Assembly (NCBI GenBank): GCA_036927565.1
Contig: JAYESD010000008.1
Coordinates: 117,269,498 to 117,333,497 of the forward strand
Direction of reading: 5' to 3'
Source of the DNA: Tuctoria greenei
Taxonomy: Eukaryota; Streptophyta; Magnoliopsida; Poales; Poaceae
DNA length: 64,000 nt
Below, piece after piece: positions 28,926 through 39,946 of this stretch. The stretch's first letter is position 1, and every line of letters begins with the position of its first letter. A program made the translations under genes and the position numbers. The notes beneath the pieces were generated by a model. It ran no database searches. It was not told the origin of the DNA and saw nothing but the letters and a program-made list of their open reading frames with translations.

Positions 28926-30847
28926 ATGAAGAAATACTCTGCCAAACCCTGTGTGTTTGTTAGCATTGATTTTCAGGTTTGGAAAGCATGCATGGAAGCT
29001 GTTATCCAGGCGCAAGGCTTAGGCATATGGGAAAAGGTATATAAACCTTATGAAGTGCCACCAAACAATAAATTTACGGCTGTGAACCTATAGGACGTTG
29101 ACAACAACAACAACAACAAAGCCCGGAACTTGATCATCCAAGGACTCACTCAAAGCGACTTTGACCGCGTTGCACACCTCTGATCGGCATATGATGTGTG
29201 GACAACGCTTTGTGACTATCACAAAGGATCCAACACGATCAAGGAAGTGAGACAAGATATGTTCAAAAAGGAATACATGCATTTCGAGATGCAACCCGGT
29301 GAGTCTATCGATGACCTTTTTGCTCGCTTCAATAAAATTGTCAGCAATCTGTGTAGTGTCAGTGTTAACTTTTCTGATGCTGAGAATGCTAGGAAACTTC
29401 TTAGTGCATTAGACATGTCTGTGAGATGAAAGTTACATATACTCGTGAATCAACTTTTATGAGTTCTCTTACATTAGATGTGCTTTACTCTAAACTAGAA
29501 ACTCATGAAATTGACATCTTGACACGTAAGAATCCAAATTACTCTATTGAATCTGTCTCAAAACATGATATGTCTAGCTCCGACCAATCATCATCTTGCA
29601 ATACTCTTGCTTTGTTGTCCTCACTAACCCTGGAGCGAATTGGGGAATTTCCAGAAGAAGAATTAGCACTCATCTCTACTAGATTCTCAAAAGCATTGCA
29701 AAATGTGAGAACTAGAAGGAGAGGAAGCTCCAGACCACAGCGCTGCTTTGAATGTGGTAAGATAGGACACTTCCATACAGAATGACCTAATCTTTCAGGT
29801 CCAACTACCCGTGATGAGAAGCAGAACAAGGTCAAGACCATCTCTGAAAACTCCAAGAAGAAAAAGAAGGGTACCATAGGATGCAAGATGATAAACAGCT
29901 TTGTCACCGCACTTCAAGAGCTCAATTCAAGTGATGTAGACTTTGAAAGTGATGAAGATGATGACAATCTGGCCAACTTATGCTTTATGACGGGCAAAAC
30001 AAGATCAAGATCAAGTCAGGAAGATGTAGAACACAACAGTGATGACGATGAGGTATGTTCTACATGTAATGAAATGTGTGATGCAATTTCTCGTGCAACT
30101 ATTATTGTAAATAAAAAGGACAAAAAACTTAGGAATAATGCTGCTAAAATTGAATCACTAGAATCTGAAATCAACCATTTGAAAACCTTGATTCCTAGTG
30201 ATGATTCAGGTCCCTCATGTGACTTAATCTATGAACAATTGTCCACATTAAGAAGTGAACACTCCTCCACTCTAGATAGACTTGATGAAGAAATTGAAAA
30301 GAACAAAAGGCTGCCTGATTTCAATGTTAAACACTTAAAAAATGTTGCTTGTTCTATAGATGATTTGCATTGTTCTGCATGTGATAATGTTGATAAGAAA
30401 CTAAAAGATGCAATGAATGAAATTTCCATTCTGAACAATGCTTTATGAACACATGAAGTTAAAAATTGTTCTAACTGCAAACTTAAGGGTAAAGCTTCGT
30501 GTGAAAACTTCCTAGACTTGTCTAAAAAGCTTGATGACATGAATAGCACACTAGAGTGGTTTAGTAATGGGAATAAGAATCTAAACTTGCTGTTGAATTC
30601 TTCTAAACCTTGCAATGATAAAACTAGCTTAGGTTTTGATTCCCATGCTTATTCTAAAACACATCCACCACACGTTGTAAAAACATTTGGAAGAGGTTTA
30701 ATCAAAACTGTCCCTAAACAAAAGGATATGATTTTTAAATCTGCAAGAGTTCCTTCTAATTTTGTTCCTAATATTGGATGCTCATCTAGACATGATTACA
30801 AAATTAAATTTCATTGTACTTACTGTGAAAAGATGGTCATGTCGTAG
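28926..30847 (+). pseudogene. gag of the Maximus-type element, multiply broken
   Basis: Starts ATG 28926. The first part is a copia UBN2-type gag (VWTTLCDYHKGS, GESIDDLFARFNKIVSNL). Stops occur at 29091 (TAG), 29181 (TGA) and 29427 (TGA, with a frame change). The zinc knuckle CFECGKIGHFHTE ends in TGA (29783-29785) exactly where the last cysteine of CX2CX4HX4C should be. Behind it lie acidic and coiled-coil stretches (residues such as KIESLESEINHLK, LDRLDEEIEKNKR), then stops at 30446 and 30845. Gag would form the particle and bind RNA. This copy cannot. Confidence 0.85.
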
Positions 30848-30888
30848 ATTTCTGTTATAGACTAGCTAAACAAATTAAAAAGGACAAA

Positions 30889-31725
30889 ATGTTTGCTAGA
30901 TCTCATAACTTTTATGATAAATCTGCCATGCTTGCTAAACAGAAAATTAGAAACATGCAACCTGCTTTAATGAGTCAGAAATTTGCAAAGGTAGCATCCG
31001 GACCTGCTGGTAAAAAATCTACAAAGGCAGCCCCGGTAGTTTTGATAGCTACGAGAGCTCCCGGACCTTCTGTTGTTCCCTCTGGAACTTCAGTTTTTGC
31101 ACCCGGAGCTTCAGCCTTTTCCCTCAGAACTTCTGCGTTCACCTCCGGAGCTACTGGTTATCGTGCTAAACGCGTAATAACTTTTAAATTAGTGATTAAG
31201 AACAGAAAACCTCAACTCTTGACTCATAAACCTACTATTTTGTTACAGCTTTCGCATGTTGTTCCTACTAGACGTTGCGTGGCTCAATACTAGATTCCCA
31301 AATGCTTATTGACTAACCCCAGTATTGAGTCATCGACGTATTGTGCTACTGTGTAGGTTTCATGCTTGAGGAAGGAGAACGTATGGATTGTGGATTCAGG
31401 TTGCTCACGCCACATGACCGGTAACAAAGAATGGTTCTCCTCCCTCTCTTTTGTGTCATGTGTAGAGAATGTTACTTTTGTCAATAATTCTTCAACTCCT
31501 ATTATTGCTAAAGGATCCGTTAGAGTAAATAATCACTACACTTTGAAAGATGTGGCACTTGTTAAAAATTTGAAATACAACTTGCTTTCTGTTTCTCAAT
31601 TGCTTGATGAGAATTTAGAAATAATTTTCTCTAAAATTTGCTCCAAAGTTGTAATCTCGAATTGTGACCTTTTGTTTAACATGTCTTGTTTCGGAAGAGT
31701 TTTTAAAGCTGATTTTGATCCATGA
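30889..31725 (+). pseudogene. protease region of the Maximus-type element
   Basis: The frame from 31366 shows the retropepsin-like block VWIVDSGCSRHMTG with the DSG active site, then a full-length copia protease (TLKDVALVKNLKYNLLSVSQ). The upstream stretch 30889-31293 is a Ser/Pro/Ala-rich linker with repeated PG(A/T)S(A/V)F, separated by a stop. Confidence 0.8.
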
Positions 31726-32010
31726 ACTTATGAGCATAGGTGTCTAGTTGCCAATGATTCCAAAAGTTTATTCTTCTGGCATCGTAGACTTGGTCACGCA
31801 GGCTTTGATCACCTCACTCGTGTTAGTGCTCTTGATCGCATACGTGGTTTACCCAAACTCAAAGGGGACAAAGATATTGTATGCTCTTCGTGTAGACATG
31901 CTAAGATGGTTGCAGGTTCACATGAACCTCTCACGATGACAATGACAACTGAACCTAGTCAACTATTGCACCTTGACACCGTTGGACCAGCACGTGTTCA
32001 ATCCTTCAGA
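31726..32010 (+). pseudogene. start of copia integrase, truncated by deletion
   Basis: The GAG-pre-integrase block (LFFWHRRLGHAGFDHLTRVS, CSSCRHAKM) and the first residues of the integrase (PSQLLHLDTVGPARVQSF) are present, including the first catalytic Asp. Everything after is missing up to the reverse transcriptase C terminus. Confidence 0.75.
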
Positions 32011-32834
32011 GCAAACCGAGGAAGGTACCTTTGTACATCAAATGAAGTATACAAGGGACCTTCTCAAGCGTTTCAATGGAGAAAAGCAAGCCTCTTCGGA
32101 CACCAATGGGAAAAACATCAACACTTGAGCTTGATGAAGATGGTGAACGGGTTGATAAAAAAGAATATAGAAGCATGATCGGATCACTTTTGTTTCACAC
32201 GGCATCAAGACTGGACATACAATTCAGCGTATGTCTTTGTGCATGGTTTCAAGCCTCACCACGATCTTCACATCGTCAAGCACTCAAAAATATTCTCAAG
32301 TACATACATGGAACTCAAGAATTTGGCATTTTTCTTCCTTCTTCCTCAACCGTTACTTTAAAAGTTTTTTCAGATGCTGATTTTGGGGTTTGTAGGATTG
32401 ATAGGAAAAGTACTTCCAATGCTTGTTATTTTCTTGGTAATTCACTTGTTGCTTGGTCCTCTAGAAAACAAAACTCAGTTGCACAATCCACAGCTGAATC
32501 TTAATATGTAGCTGCTGCTAGTGCATGCCCACAAATTCTTTGGATTGTTCAAACACTTAAGGACTATGGGGTTGATCTAGATAGTGTTCCACTATTTTGT
32601 GATAACACTAGTGCTATTTGCATTGCTAAAAACCCCGTGCAACATTCTAGAACTAAGCACATTGATATTAAGTATCACTTTCTCCATGATAATGTTGAAA
32701 AAGGAAACATTGTCCTTCACCATGTAGATACCGAACAACAATTGGCTGACATTTTTACAAAACTTTTGGATTTCACTCGTTTTTGTTACATTCGTAGTGA
32801 AATAGGGGTTATGCATCCTCGTGGCTTGAATTGA
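32011..32834 (+). pseudogene. C-terminal reverse transcriptase and RNase H of the Maximus-type element
   Basis: The sequence resumes at the end of RT (KPLRTPMGKTSTLELDEDGE) without the YVDD active site. The linker YRSMIGSLLFHTASRLDIQF and RNase H follow (FSDADFGVCRIDRKSTSNAC, FCDNTSAICIAKNPVQHSR, TKHIDIKYHFLHD). A TAA at 32502-32504 interrupts the Glu-containing TAES-YVAAA segment. The end reads LADIFTKLLD. Confidence 0.85.
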
Positions 32835-33843
32835 GGGGGAGTTTTAGAACATGGGAAGTCTATGTGTGAATCTGAACTTAAAATAATATGAGCATAATAT
32901 TTCATACATATATGACTTTATGATTCCTTTTACATGTTGAAAGTTCTTACTACATTACTCATGTTATACATTTTGTAGTTTTTGCCATGACTAGTAATTG
33001 GAATAATTACTTGCACTTAATCTTGTCATGATCAAACTTTCTTACTGTTTTGAACTTGTTGCATGCTCACAAGTGCTTTTAATCATAAAGAATTAATCAA
33101 GTAATCAACTCACATGTTGAGTTTTTATGAACAAATATAAATTGAGAAAAGATCAAGAGAATATGTATGCATCGCACTTCATCTTTTGAGATGACTTATC
33201 ATTGCACTTAGATACTAACATGGAAGAAGTCATGTATGACTAAAACCATGTCCTTAAGCTTCTGATTGTCAAATGACATAGGCTTGGCTTGGTTGGTTAG
33301 AATAAGGCAGATGCGCATATAATCTCTTGCAAATGTCATATGATCAAAAATTGTGCCTTGAAAAATAATAAAATGCAGCAACAATTGTCATGCTTTCAGG
33401 TTTTGAAATAGTTAAGTTTGTGATATCATGACTTGCTTAAATTGAAAATTATATTTGATCTCTAGCATGGCTTACACTACTTTATGTATCTCATTGTTGT
33501 GATAGTGTAAGTTACTTGATAGTATGACTTGAATGAGCTTTGTTTTATGTATATGTTATAATATGCTCATAACAATTAAAATTTCTCTTTTGTACCTTGT
33601 TGAATACATTGTCAAAGGGGGAGAGACAATATGTGAATTTTTTAAAAAAAGATAAGTGTGCAAGGGGGATAAATTGATTACACATCACATATTCACAATT
33701 GTTTTGGCACGATTCGTCTCAGTGGGAGAATTTGTTTTCTGCTCATTTTATTTCTGTTTTACAAAGGGGGTTAATTATTTTCAAAACTTTTAATGTTAAT
33801 AAGCCAATGTTCAGATTTTAGATGGTGTTGCCAATGCACTTAT
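32835..33843 (+). other. long non-coding spacer of the Maximus-type element
   Basis: About 1 kb of AT-rich sequence between pol and the polypurine tract. Several G-runs (CAAAGGGGGAGAGA, GCAAGGGGGATAA) look like extra polypurine tracts. In some SIRE relatives an envelope-like ORF is found here, but none is visible. Confidence 0.6.
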
Positions 33844-33855
33844 CAAGGGGGAGAT
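33844..33855 (+). other. polypurine tract of the Maximus-type element
   Basis: CAAGGGGGAGAT immediately before the 3' LTR start TGTGAGACC. Confidence 0.8.
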
Positions 33856-35674
33856 TGTGAGACCTATGTGTGCTGAATACATTGTCTTGTACTGAATACA
33901 TTGGCTTTGATGATATAAATTCTAAAATTCTGCCAAAACACCCTTTTAGCAAGGTCCAACTCTAGCTCCGAGCTTCTGCAAGGTCCGACAATAGGTCCGA
34001 CTTGCTTTGTCAAGATCCAACATGTTTTTGGGTAGCTCCGGTGAGCGTTGTCCTTAGCTCCGGCATGTCTTTGATAGCTCCGGCATGTCTTTGTTAAGCT
34101 CTGATATGTTTTGCTATGTTGGACTTATGTTAGTTAGCTCCGACATGTTTTTCTAGCTCCGGCTTTTGGGTTGACTAGTTCCAACCATATTTGGTAAGCT
34201 CCGGCGCTAGGTTGTACTAGCTTTGGTAAGCTCCGGTGCTAGGTTGTACTAGCTTTGGTAAGCTCTGACTCAAACTCCGGTTAACTTTGGCAAGGTCCGA
34301 AGCTTGATCACAATGTTCCTAACTTTCCTGTAAAATGTTTCGAACTTGCTTTACATTGTTGGAAAGATTGCTTAGTATTCATTTGCTAAGTTTTTGGTGC
34401 ATTTTGGTTGATATTGCTGATATCGTTTATTGTGGTTTTGCAACATGCTTATGTGAGGTGCTCACGTAAGGTGTTGTGTTCGGAACTAACTTGAGTCAAG
34501 TCGCGGACTTGGGATTGTACGAATTGGTTGTTTTTTCATGTGCAGGTGTTGCTTGAGTTCAAGTCATGTCTGGTGACATGATCCTTTGGACTAGTCTCAT
34601 GTAGGAGATGAGGTTCCAACAACCAAATTCGGGAGAAATTGTGGTCGAGCGGGTCAGGAGGTCGCGCAGGATGATTGAATGAAGGGTAGTGCATATAAAG
34701 GTTACTGGACGTCGAAGGAAGGTGTTCGCACGTATGCATGTGGCGCGTGATGTGGCAATATGGTTCTGAAGATGGGCTAAGAAGGAAAGATCTGGTTAGA
34801 AGGATCAGATCATATCGCTTGATGACTTCGGCTGCGGTGGAGTCGGTTATGGCTCGGTATGGAAAGTGTCGAGTTGGTTATGATAGGATTTCATGTGGAT
34901 CACGAATTTGAGTTGTTTTAGGAATGTGGGATACGTTACTAAGGTGTTTGGAAGTCTTAAGATTGCTTATATCTGCGTATAGAAGAGTCTTGAGCAGTTA
35001 TGGAATGTTTCGATTCCTGATTTGAGTGGGATTAGAGTCCTTGTTTGAGTTGAGTTGGCCTTCGGGCTGGTTATATAAGCAAGGGAGGCCAGAGCTCGTG
35101 GTGCACGACTTTGGGGCTGTTCCACTTGTGTTCTATTGAATAAAATTTGTAGTTGAAAGGAATTTTTATGCCTTATTCGTCCGACTTGTTCCAGACAAGT
35201 TTTACTCGTCGAGTTTCGGCACAGCACTACCTTTTGTCGGTTGTTTTATCATAACTCAAGTTTTACAGATCCGATTGATGTGATTATTTTCTGTTTGTCT
35301 TCACAACTTAATTTTCTATCATCTGTCAAAATTTCACGATCATTGGATTTGTGGTTTCTGATCTACACGAGTTTTTTTGCAGTGTTCTAGAACTGTTTTT
35401 CTCGGGTAGGACAGATTGACCTATGTTCGATCTTTCGATCGTAACTTGAGTTTCTCTCGACGGATTTGAGTGACTCTTGTTGTATCGGTGTCGTGACTTG
35501 ATTCTCTCTGACATCTATCAGTTTTGTCAAGGTGAATCACGTTTAGATTAGTCTCACACACGATTTATTTGACAGATCATTTTTCTACCGAGGGGTTTTC
35601 ATTGCTTCCGCTGAAAAAGTTTTAATCTACCATTCACCCCCCTGGTAGCTTTTCAAGTACTCTTCGATCCTACA
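33856..35674 (+). repeat. 3' LTR of the Maximus-type element
   Basis: 1819 bp, same ends as the 5' LTR. The net 64-bp shorter length corresponds to two missing 32-bp units (34195-34258 has two copies). Several substitutions separate the LTRs. Confidence 0.92.
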
Positions 35675-35679
35675 AGTTT

Positions 35680-36193
35680 GGATCATTCAAGCAAACTCGA
35701 GTGCGGCTCAATCTTGACAGAAGAATTATGCGGACAAGCGGCACCACCAGCTGCACTTCAATGTCGGGGATCACATATACCTCCGCGTGTCTCTGATGAA
35801 AGGAATTCACCGGTTCGGAGTGAAAGGAAAGCTAGCTCCCCAGTTTATTGGCCTGTTTGCTATTACAGCGATGTGAGGGCCTGTGGCTTATAGGTTGGAG
35901 TTCCCGGCATCTCTCGCTGGTATCCAAGACATTTTTCACGTATCTCAGCTCCAGAAATGTCTCAATTTCCAGCTGCAGTTCACACAGATGAAATCAGCGA
36001 GTTGCAACCGGATCTCACATACTCTGAACATCTGGTTCAGATTTTCAACGAGAAGGATCGAACAACGTGGAGCCGCATGCTGCGGTTCTATAAAGTGTTA
36101 TGCGGCAACCATACTGCTGAAGAAGCGACATGGGAATCCGAAGAATATCTCCCCTCCAACTATCCGGATTTTTTATCGTCTCATATATGGTAA
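35680..36193 (+). pseudogene. Tekay integrase C terminus and chromodomain-like end
   Basis: Continues the gene cut at 26980: YLRVSLMKGIHRFGVKGKLA, then YRLEFPASLAGIQDIFHVSQ of the GPY/F-type integrase end. After a frameshift comes a chromodomain-like block (VLCGNHTAEEATWESEEYL) ending at TGG TAA 36193. In chromoviruses this module directs integration to chromatin marks. Confidence 0.8.
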
Positions 36194-36242
36194 TTTCTCT
36201 CCTACTTTTGTCTCTTCATTGTAATCTCGGGACGAGATTCTT

Positions 36243-36256
36243 TTAAGGGGGAGTAA
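36243..36256 (+). other. polypurine tract of the Tekay element
   Basis: TTAAGGGGGAGTAA just before the LTR start TGTAAGAGCCC, after the lineage-typical GGGACGAGATTCTT. Confidence 0.85.
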
Positions 36257-36836
36257 TGTAAGAGCCCTAATTTCAATAATTCAAAGTTCAGTTGGGACAA
36301 AAAAATTTGAATAATAAAAAGCAATAAAAGGGAAATGAGAAAAACAAATAAGTACAAACTCCAAATGAGGGAATTCAAAAAAATGAACTTAGCTACTGTT
36401 CAAATGAAGTTAACATGAAGATTTGAGTTGACCAATGCATTCCAAATATTTGAATTAGCCTCCCTGCAAACTTTCATAATTTTATATGAAAGTTTGCTAT
36501 TTAATTCAATGGATACGTTGAATTCAACTCAAATTCAAATTCAAGTTTGAATTTAAATGAAACTTTGTCAAAACTATCGGAATTCAAAATCAAATTCTAT
36601 ATGATTAATACATGCATCCCACAAATATCTAGCAAATTTTGGAATGAATAAGGTGGTAGAATTGATGGAGGAAGGATGAGGATGAGGTGGGACCCACTTG
36701 TCATCCAAAGCAAAGTGTTGTTTTTGCTCTCCAAGTGACACCACATGCCATGCAAACTCCAGGCAGCTTCTTGCACTGTTGAGGTCGCCTCCAGCTGCCC
36801 CCAGCACGCCCTGACCTCCTCCTTACCCCCCTCCCT

Positions 36837-39800
36837 TGTAACACCCTAAATTTTCGCATCTTGCATTGCATACATGATCATGCATTAAACATTAGTAGGA
36901 TAAAAGAAAAATGATAAAATACACAAATGTATGTAGCAAAATAAGAAATAGAAAATAATAATTATTGCCTAAAACTTGTAATGAGAAATAAGTATAAAAA
37001 TAATAATAAAATTATATATATAACTAATATATAACAATATATAAAGATAGATAAAATATTAATATTAATAATATACATTATAATAATAATAAATATATAA
37101 CACGAATAATATATATATATATAATATATATATATAATAAATTACATAATAATAAAAAAAAGGTATAAAAAAAGTAAAATAAATAAATATAAATTATAAA
37201 ATAATAATAACAATATATAAAAAGAAATATATAAATAAATTATATAATAATAAATATATATATATGTAATAATAAATAAATGAAAGAAAAAGAAAATATA
37301 TAAAAAAATAAATGAGTAATATAAAAAAATAGTAAAATAAAAAAAAAGAAAAAAAAAAGGGAAAAACCTCCCGCCGGCCAGGCCGTACCGGCCCAGCCGG
37401 CCACACCACCGCGCGCACGCAAATGCGCCAGCGCGCCGTACGCGCCGCTGGGCCCCGACCCTGCCCCGACGGCACGCGCGCCGCATAGCCCGCCCCGCCT
37501 CCTCCCACGTCGCCCACGCGGTGCGCATGCACCCTGGGCCCCGCAACCACGCCTGCCCCCCCCCCCCCCCCCCCCCGCCTCCACGCGCGCCACCCCGCCT
37601 CACCCGCTCGCGCCGAACCCGCACCGGCCCCCGCGCCGCCTGGACCCCGGGTCCCACGCCCGCACGCCACGGAGCCGAGCGCTCGCCCCGCCCTCCCGTG
37701 CAATCGGCCGCACCGACGCGCGCCCAGCGCGATTCCCGCAACGCGCCAACTCCCGCGCGTAACTCCCAGCGCCGGCCCTAGGGGAGCCCTAGCCGCCGGT
37801 ATAAAAGCCTGTAGGCTTCGCATTTTTTTGACGCCAGAGAAGCTAGCGCCGCCGGTACAGAAAAGGCCAGAGAACAGAGCGCCGCCAGGGAAGAAAAAAG
37901 GAGAAGAAAAAGGAGGGGAAGAAGAGGAAGAAAAAGAGGAGAGTACCGCCGTCAACCGGAGATCGTCGCCGACATCGCGCCGCCGCCGTCGTACCGCCGA
38001 AGGACTGCTGCACCATCTATTTCGTCTACGCGTCGCATTTATTTCGCGATCGTCACGCCGTCAGATCTACGGTAGGGTCGTTCCCGATGCGAATTTTTGC
38101 GACCGTATTGAATCTAGTAGGCGTAAATTAAATTTAGTTGCACCATAAATTTTATTTCAGCAGCATTAATCCACCCTAAAATCCCCGTAAACACATATGA
38201 ACACGTATGAACTAGACGCATCTAAATAATAAACGACCGTAGTAAATTAATTATTAAACTGTGCATGCATGCATGTCATTGCATGTTGATTATTTTGTGT
38301 GCATTATGTTGAGTTGTATATGTTTTCTTGTATATATGATCACGCGTAGAGGAACGTGCTCAAGAGGCCGCATACGAGGATTTCCAAAACCAAGACTTCG
38401 AAGCGCTTGAGCAACCCCATCCGCCGGAGCAAGGCAAGTGTCCTTGAAGCATATTGATCCTATTTTAAATTAAATGTTTTGTTTGCGAACTTGCATGCTT
38501 GTGTCAAACTGATGGGAACCCTATGGTAGGAAGTTTACTAGTTTTGTTTGACCACCCTTGTCACCTGGAATTTATGGTAGAGAGTCGGGAAGGGTTTTTA
38601 CCCTTTTGCTTCGCTTAATTAATTGGGATGGAAAAACCAACACTACACATTTAATCATGTATTAATGATATTCTGGTTAATGCGAACTGGTCGATACGGT
38701 ATGGTGATGGGTGATCTAAGCAAGCCTGGTATGTGGATGGGTTGGATGTTATGGTGGTTTGCTTGCTTTAGATCTAAGGACCGGTTCATGCGAGAATACG
38801 CCAGGACTACAGTGCCACCACGAGGCCAAGTATGGGTGCGGCGTAGCTGATTAATTAGGGCTTTGCTAGTGCTGTTTGGACCATTGTGGATGCTCGGGGA
38901 AGGGGTAGTCGGATTGGGTTTGTTGATGATTGGTGGGACTACCCTGGGATCCGAATGGCTCAAGAGGGGGCCCTTGGTTGAAGATGTGCTCAGTTGGAGG
39001 CATCGCCACCGGTGAAACCTCAGTGGGGTCTAAATAGGCTAGTAATCCCTTTGTAAAGGCTATTTTGTGATCTCTTGGCCATACATCAAAGGAAGTGTAA
39101 TTGGCATAAGGGAGGTTCTTCAGTCGCCGACGGGTGATGAAATCACAAACACGTGGGTAAAGTGGTACAAACTCTGCAGAGTAATTAAAACTATCATGAT
39201 AGCCGTGCTCCCGGTTATGAGCGCCTGGATGACCTACATGATTAGAGTTGGAAATTGGGATTTGGGATGGCTATGGTCTGGTAATGGTTATAGTTGGTTT
39301 ATGGTTATGGGTTGGTAATGGTAATGGTTTATGGATTATGGTCATGAGTATGAATTTGAGTTATGGTAATTGGACATGAATAATGATGATGTTGGCAATA
39401 ATTGGATATGGTTTATATTATGTTAATATGATGGTTATAATGGGAATGTTTCACATAGACATAGCATAATGCTTTTCAAATGTTTTACTGTACTTTTCAG
39501 CACTTGGCCATTATAATTGTCGTCATTTGAATAAGCCACATGTCATACTTTCCACACTTGCTGAGTACGACATGTACTCACTCTTGCAATCCCCCACCCA
39601 ACAGTTGCAGGTCAGAATTGTGAGTTTAATGGCGATAATGTGGAGATCTAGGCCGTGTCTACCGTCAGCTTGCCTGTGGTGTTGCATGGAGCTGCGCTAT
39701 CCCTTTTGCTTATTTTGCTTAGATGTTTAATTAGTTTATTTCCGCTGCATTAGTTGAACTTATCATTAATATTCATTAGGGCTTGTACTCGAGGATATAA

Positions 39801-39946
39801 TGGATTATGTAATAAGAGTACTTATTTAATAATTTGAGCTGTGGTAATTATCTGTTTATCATTTGTGAATCACTCGTGTATGTGTGTTGAACATCCTGGG
39901 CACACATATGCGATAGCTTGGTTCATATTCGGAACCGGGTGTCACA
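36837..39946 (+). mobile_element. solo LTR of a second Tekay-like family
   Basis: Starts TGTAACACCCTAAATTTTCG and ends ACCGGGTGTCACA. It is flanked by perfect TCCCT duplications (36832-36836 and 39947-39951), so it formed by LTR-LTR recombination of one insertion. Inside: a very AT-rich section (36890-37345), a GC-rich section with a run of about 22 C (about 37555-37577), a TATA box, and an exon-like open segment at 38348-38440 ending AAG|GCAAGT. The large ORFs seen on both strands of the GC-rich part are compositional artefacts. Confidence 0.9.
37800..37807 (+). promoter_or_regulatory. TATA box of the solo LTR
   Basis: TATAAAAG, with downstream GCCTGTAGGCTTCGC, in the middle of the LTR where the U3/R boundary is expected. 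Confidence 0.6.

Larger units (their letters stand above)
26981..35674 (+). mobile_element. Maximus/SIRE-type Ty1/copia element, internally deleted
   Basis: Complete ends: LTRs 26981-28863 and 33856-35674, each TGTGAGACC...CTACA. Target duplication AGTTC (26976-26980) against AGTTT (35675-35679), one change. The large gag with a coiled coil after the zinc knuckle, and a spacer of about 1 kb after pol, fit the Maximus/SIRE lineage. Most of integrase and the reverse transcriptase core are deleted at about 32010. Several stops break gag. It splits the Tekay integrase gene. Confidence 0.92.

Noticed and set aside
32835..33843. Envelope-like ORF expected in some SIRE elements
   Set aside because: No frame longer than a few dozen codons is present in this spacer.
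37142..37955. Three overlapping long minus-strand ORFs rich in Ala, Gly and Arg, and a plus-strand proline-rich ORF
   Set aside because: They lie in the GC-rich part of a solo LTR next to the C-run; composition explains the lack of stops.
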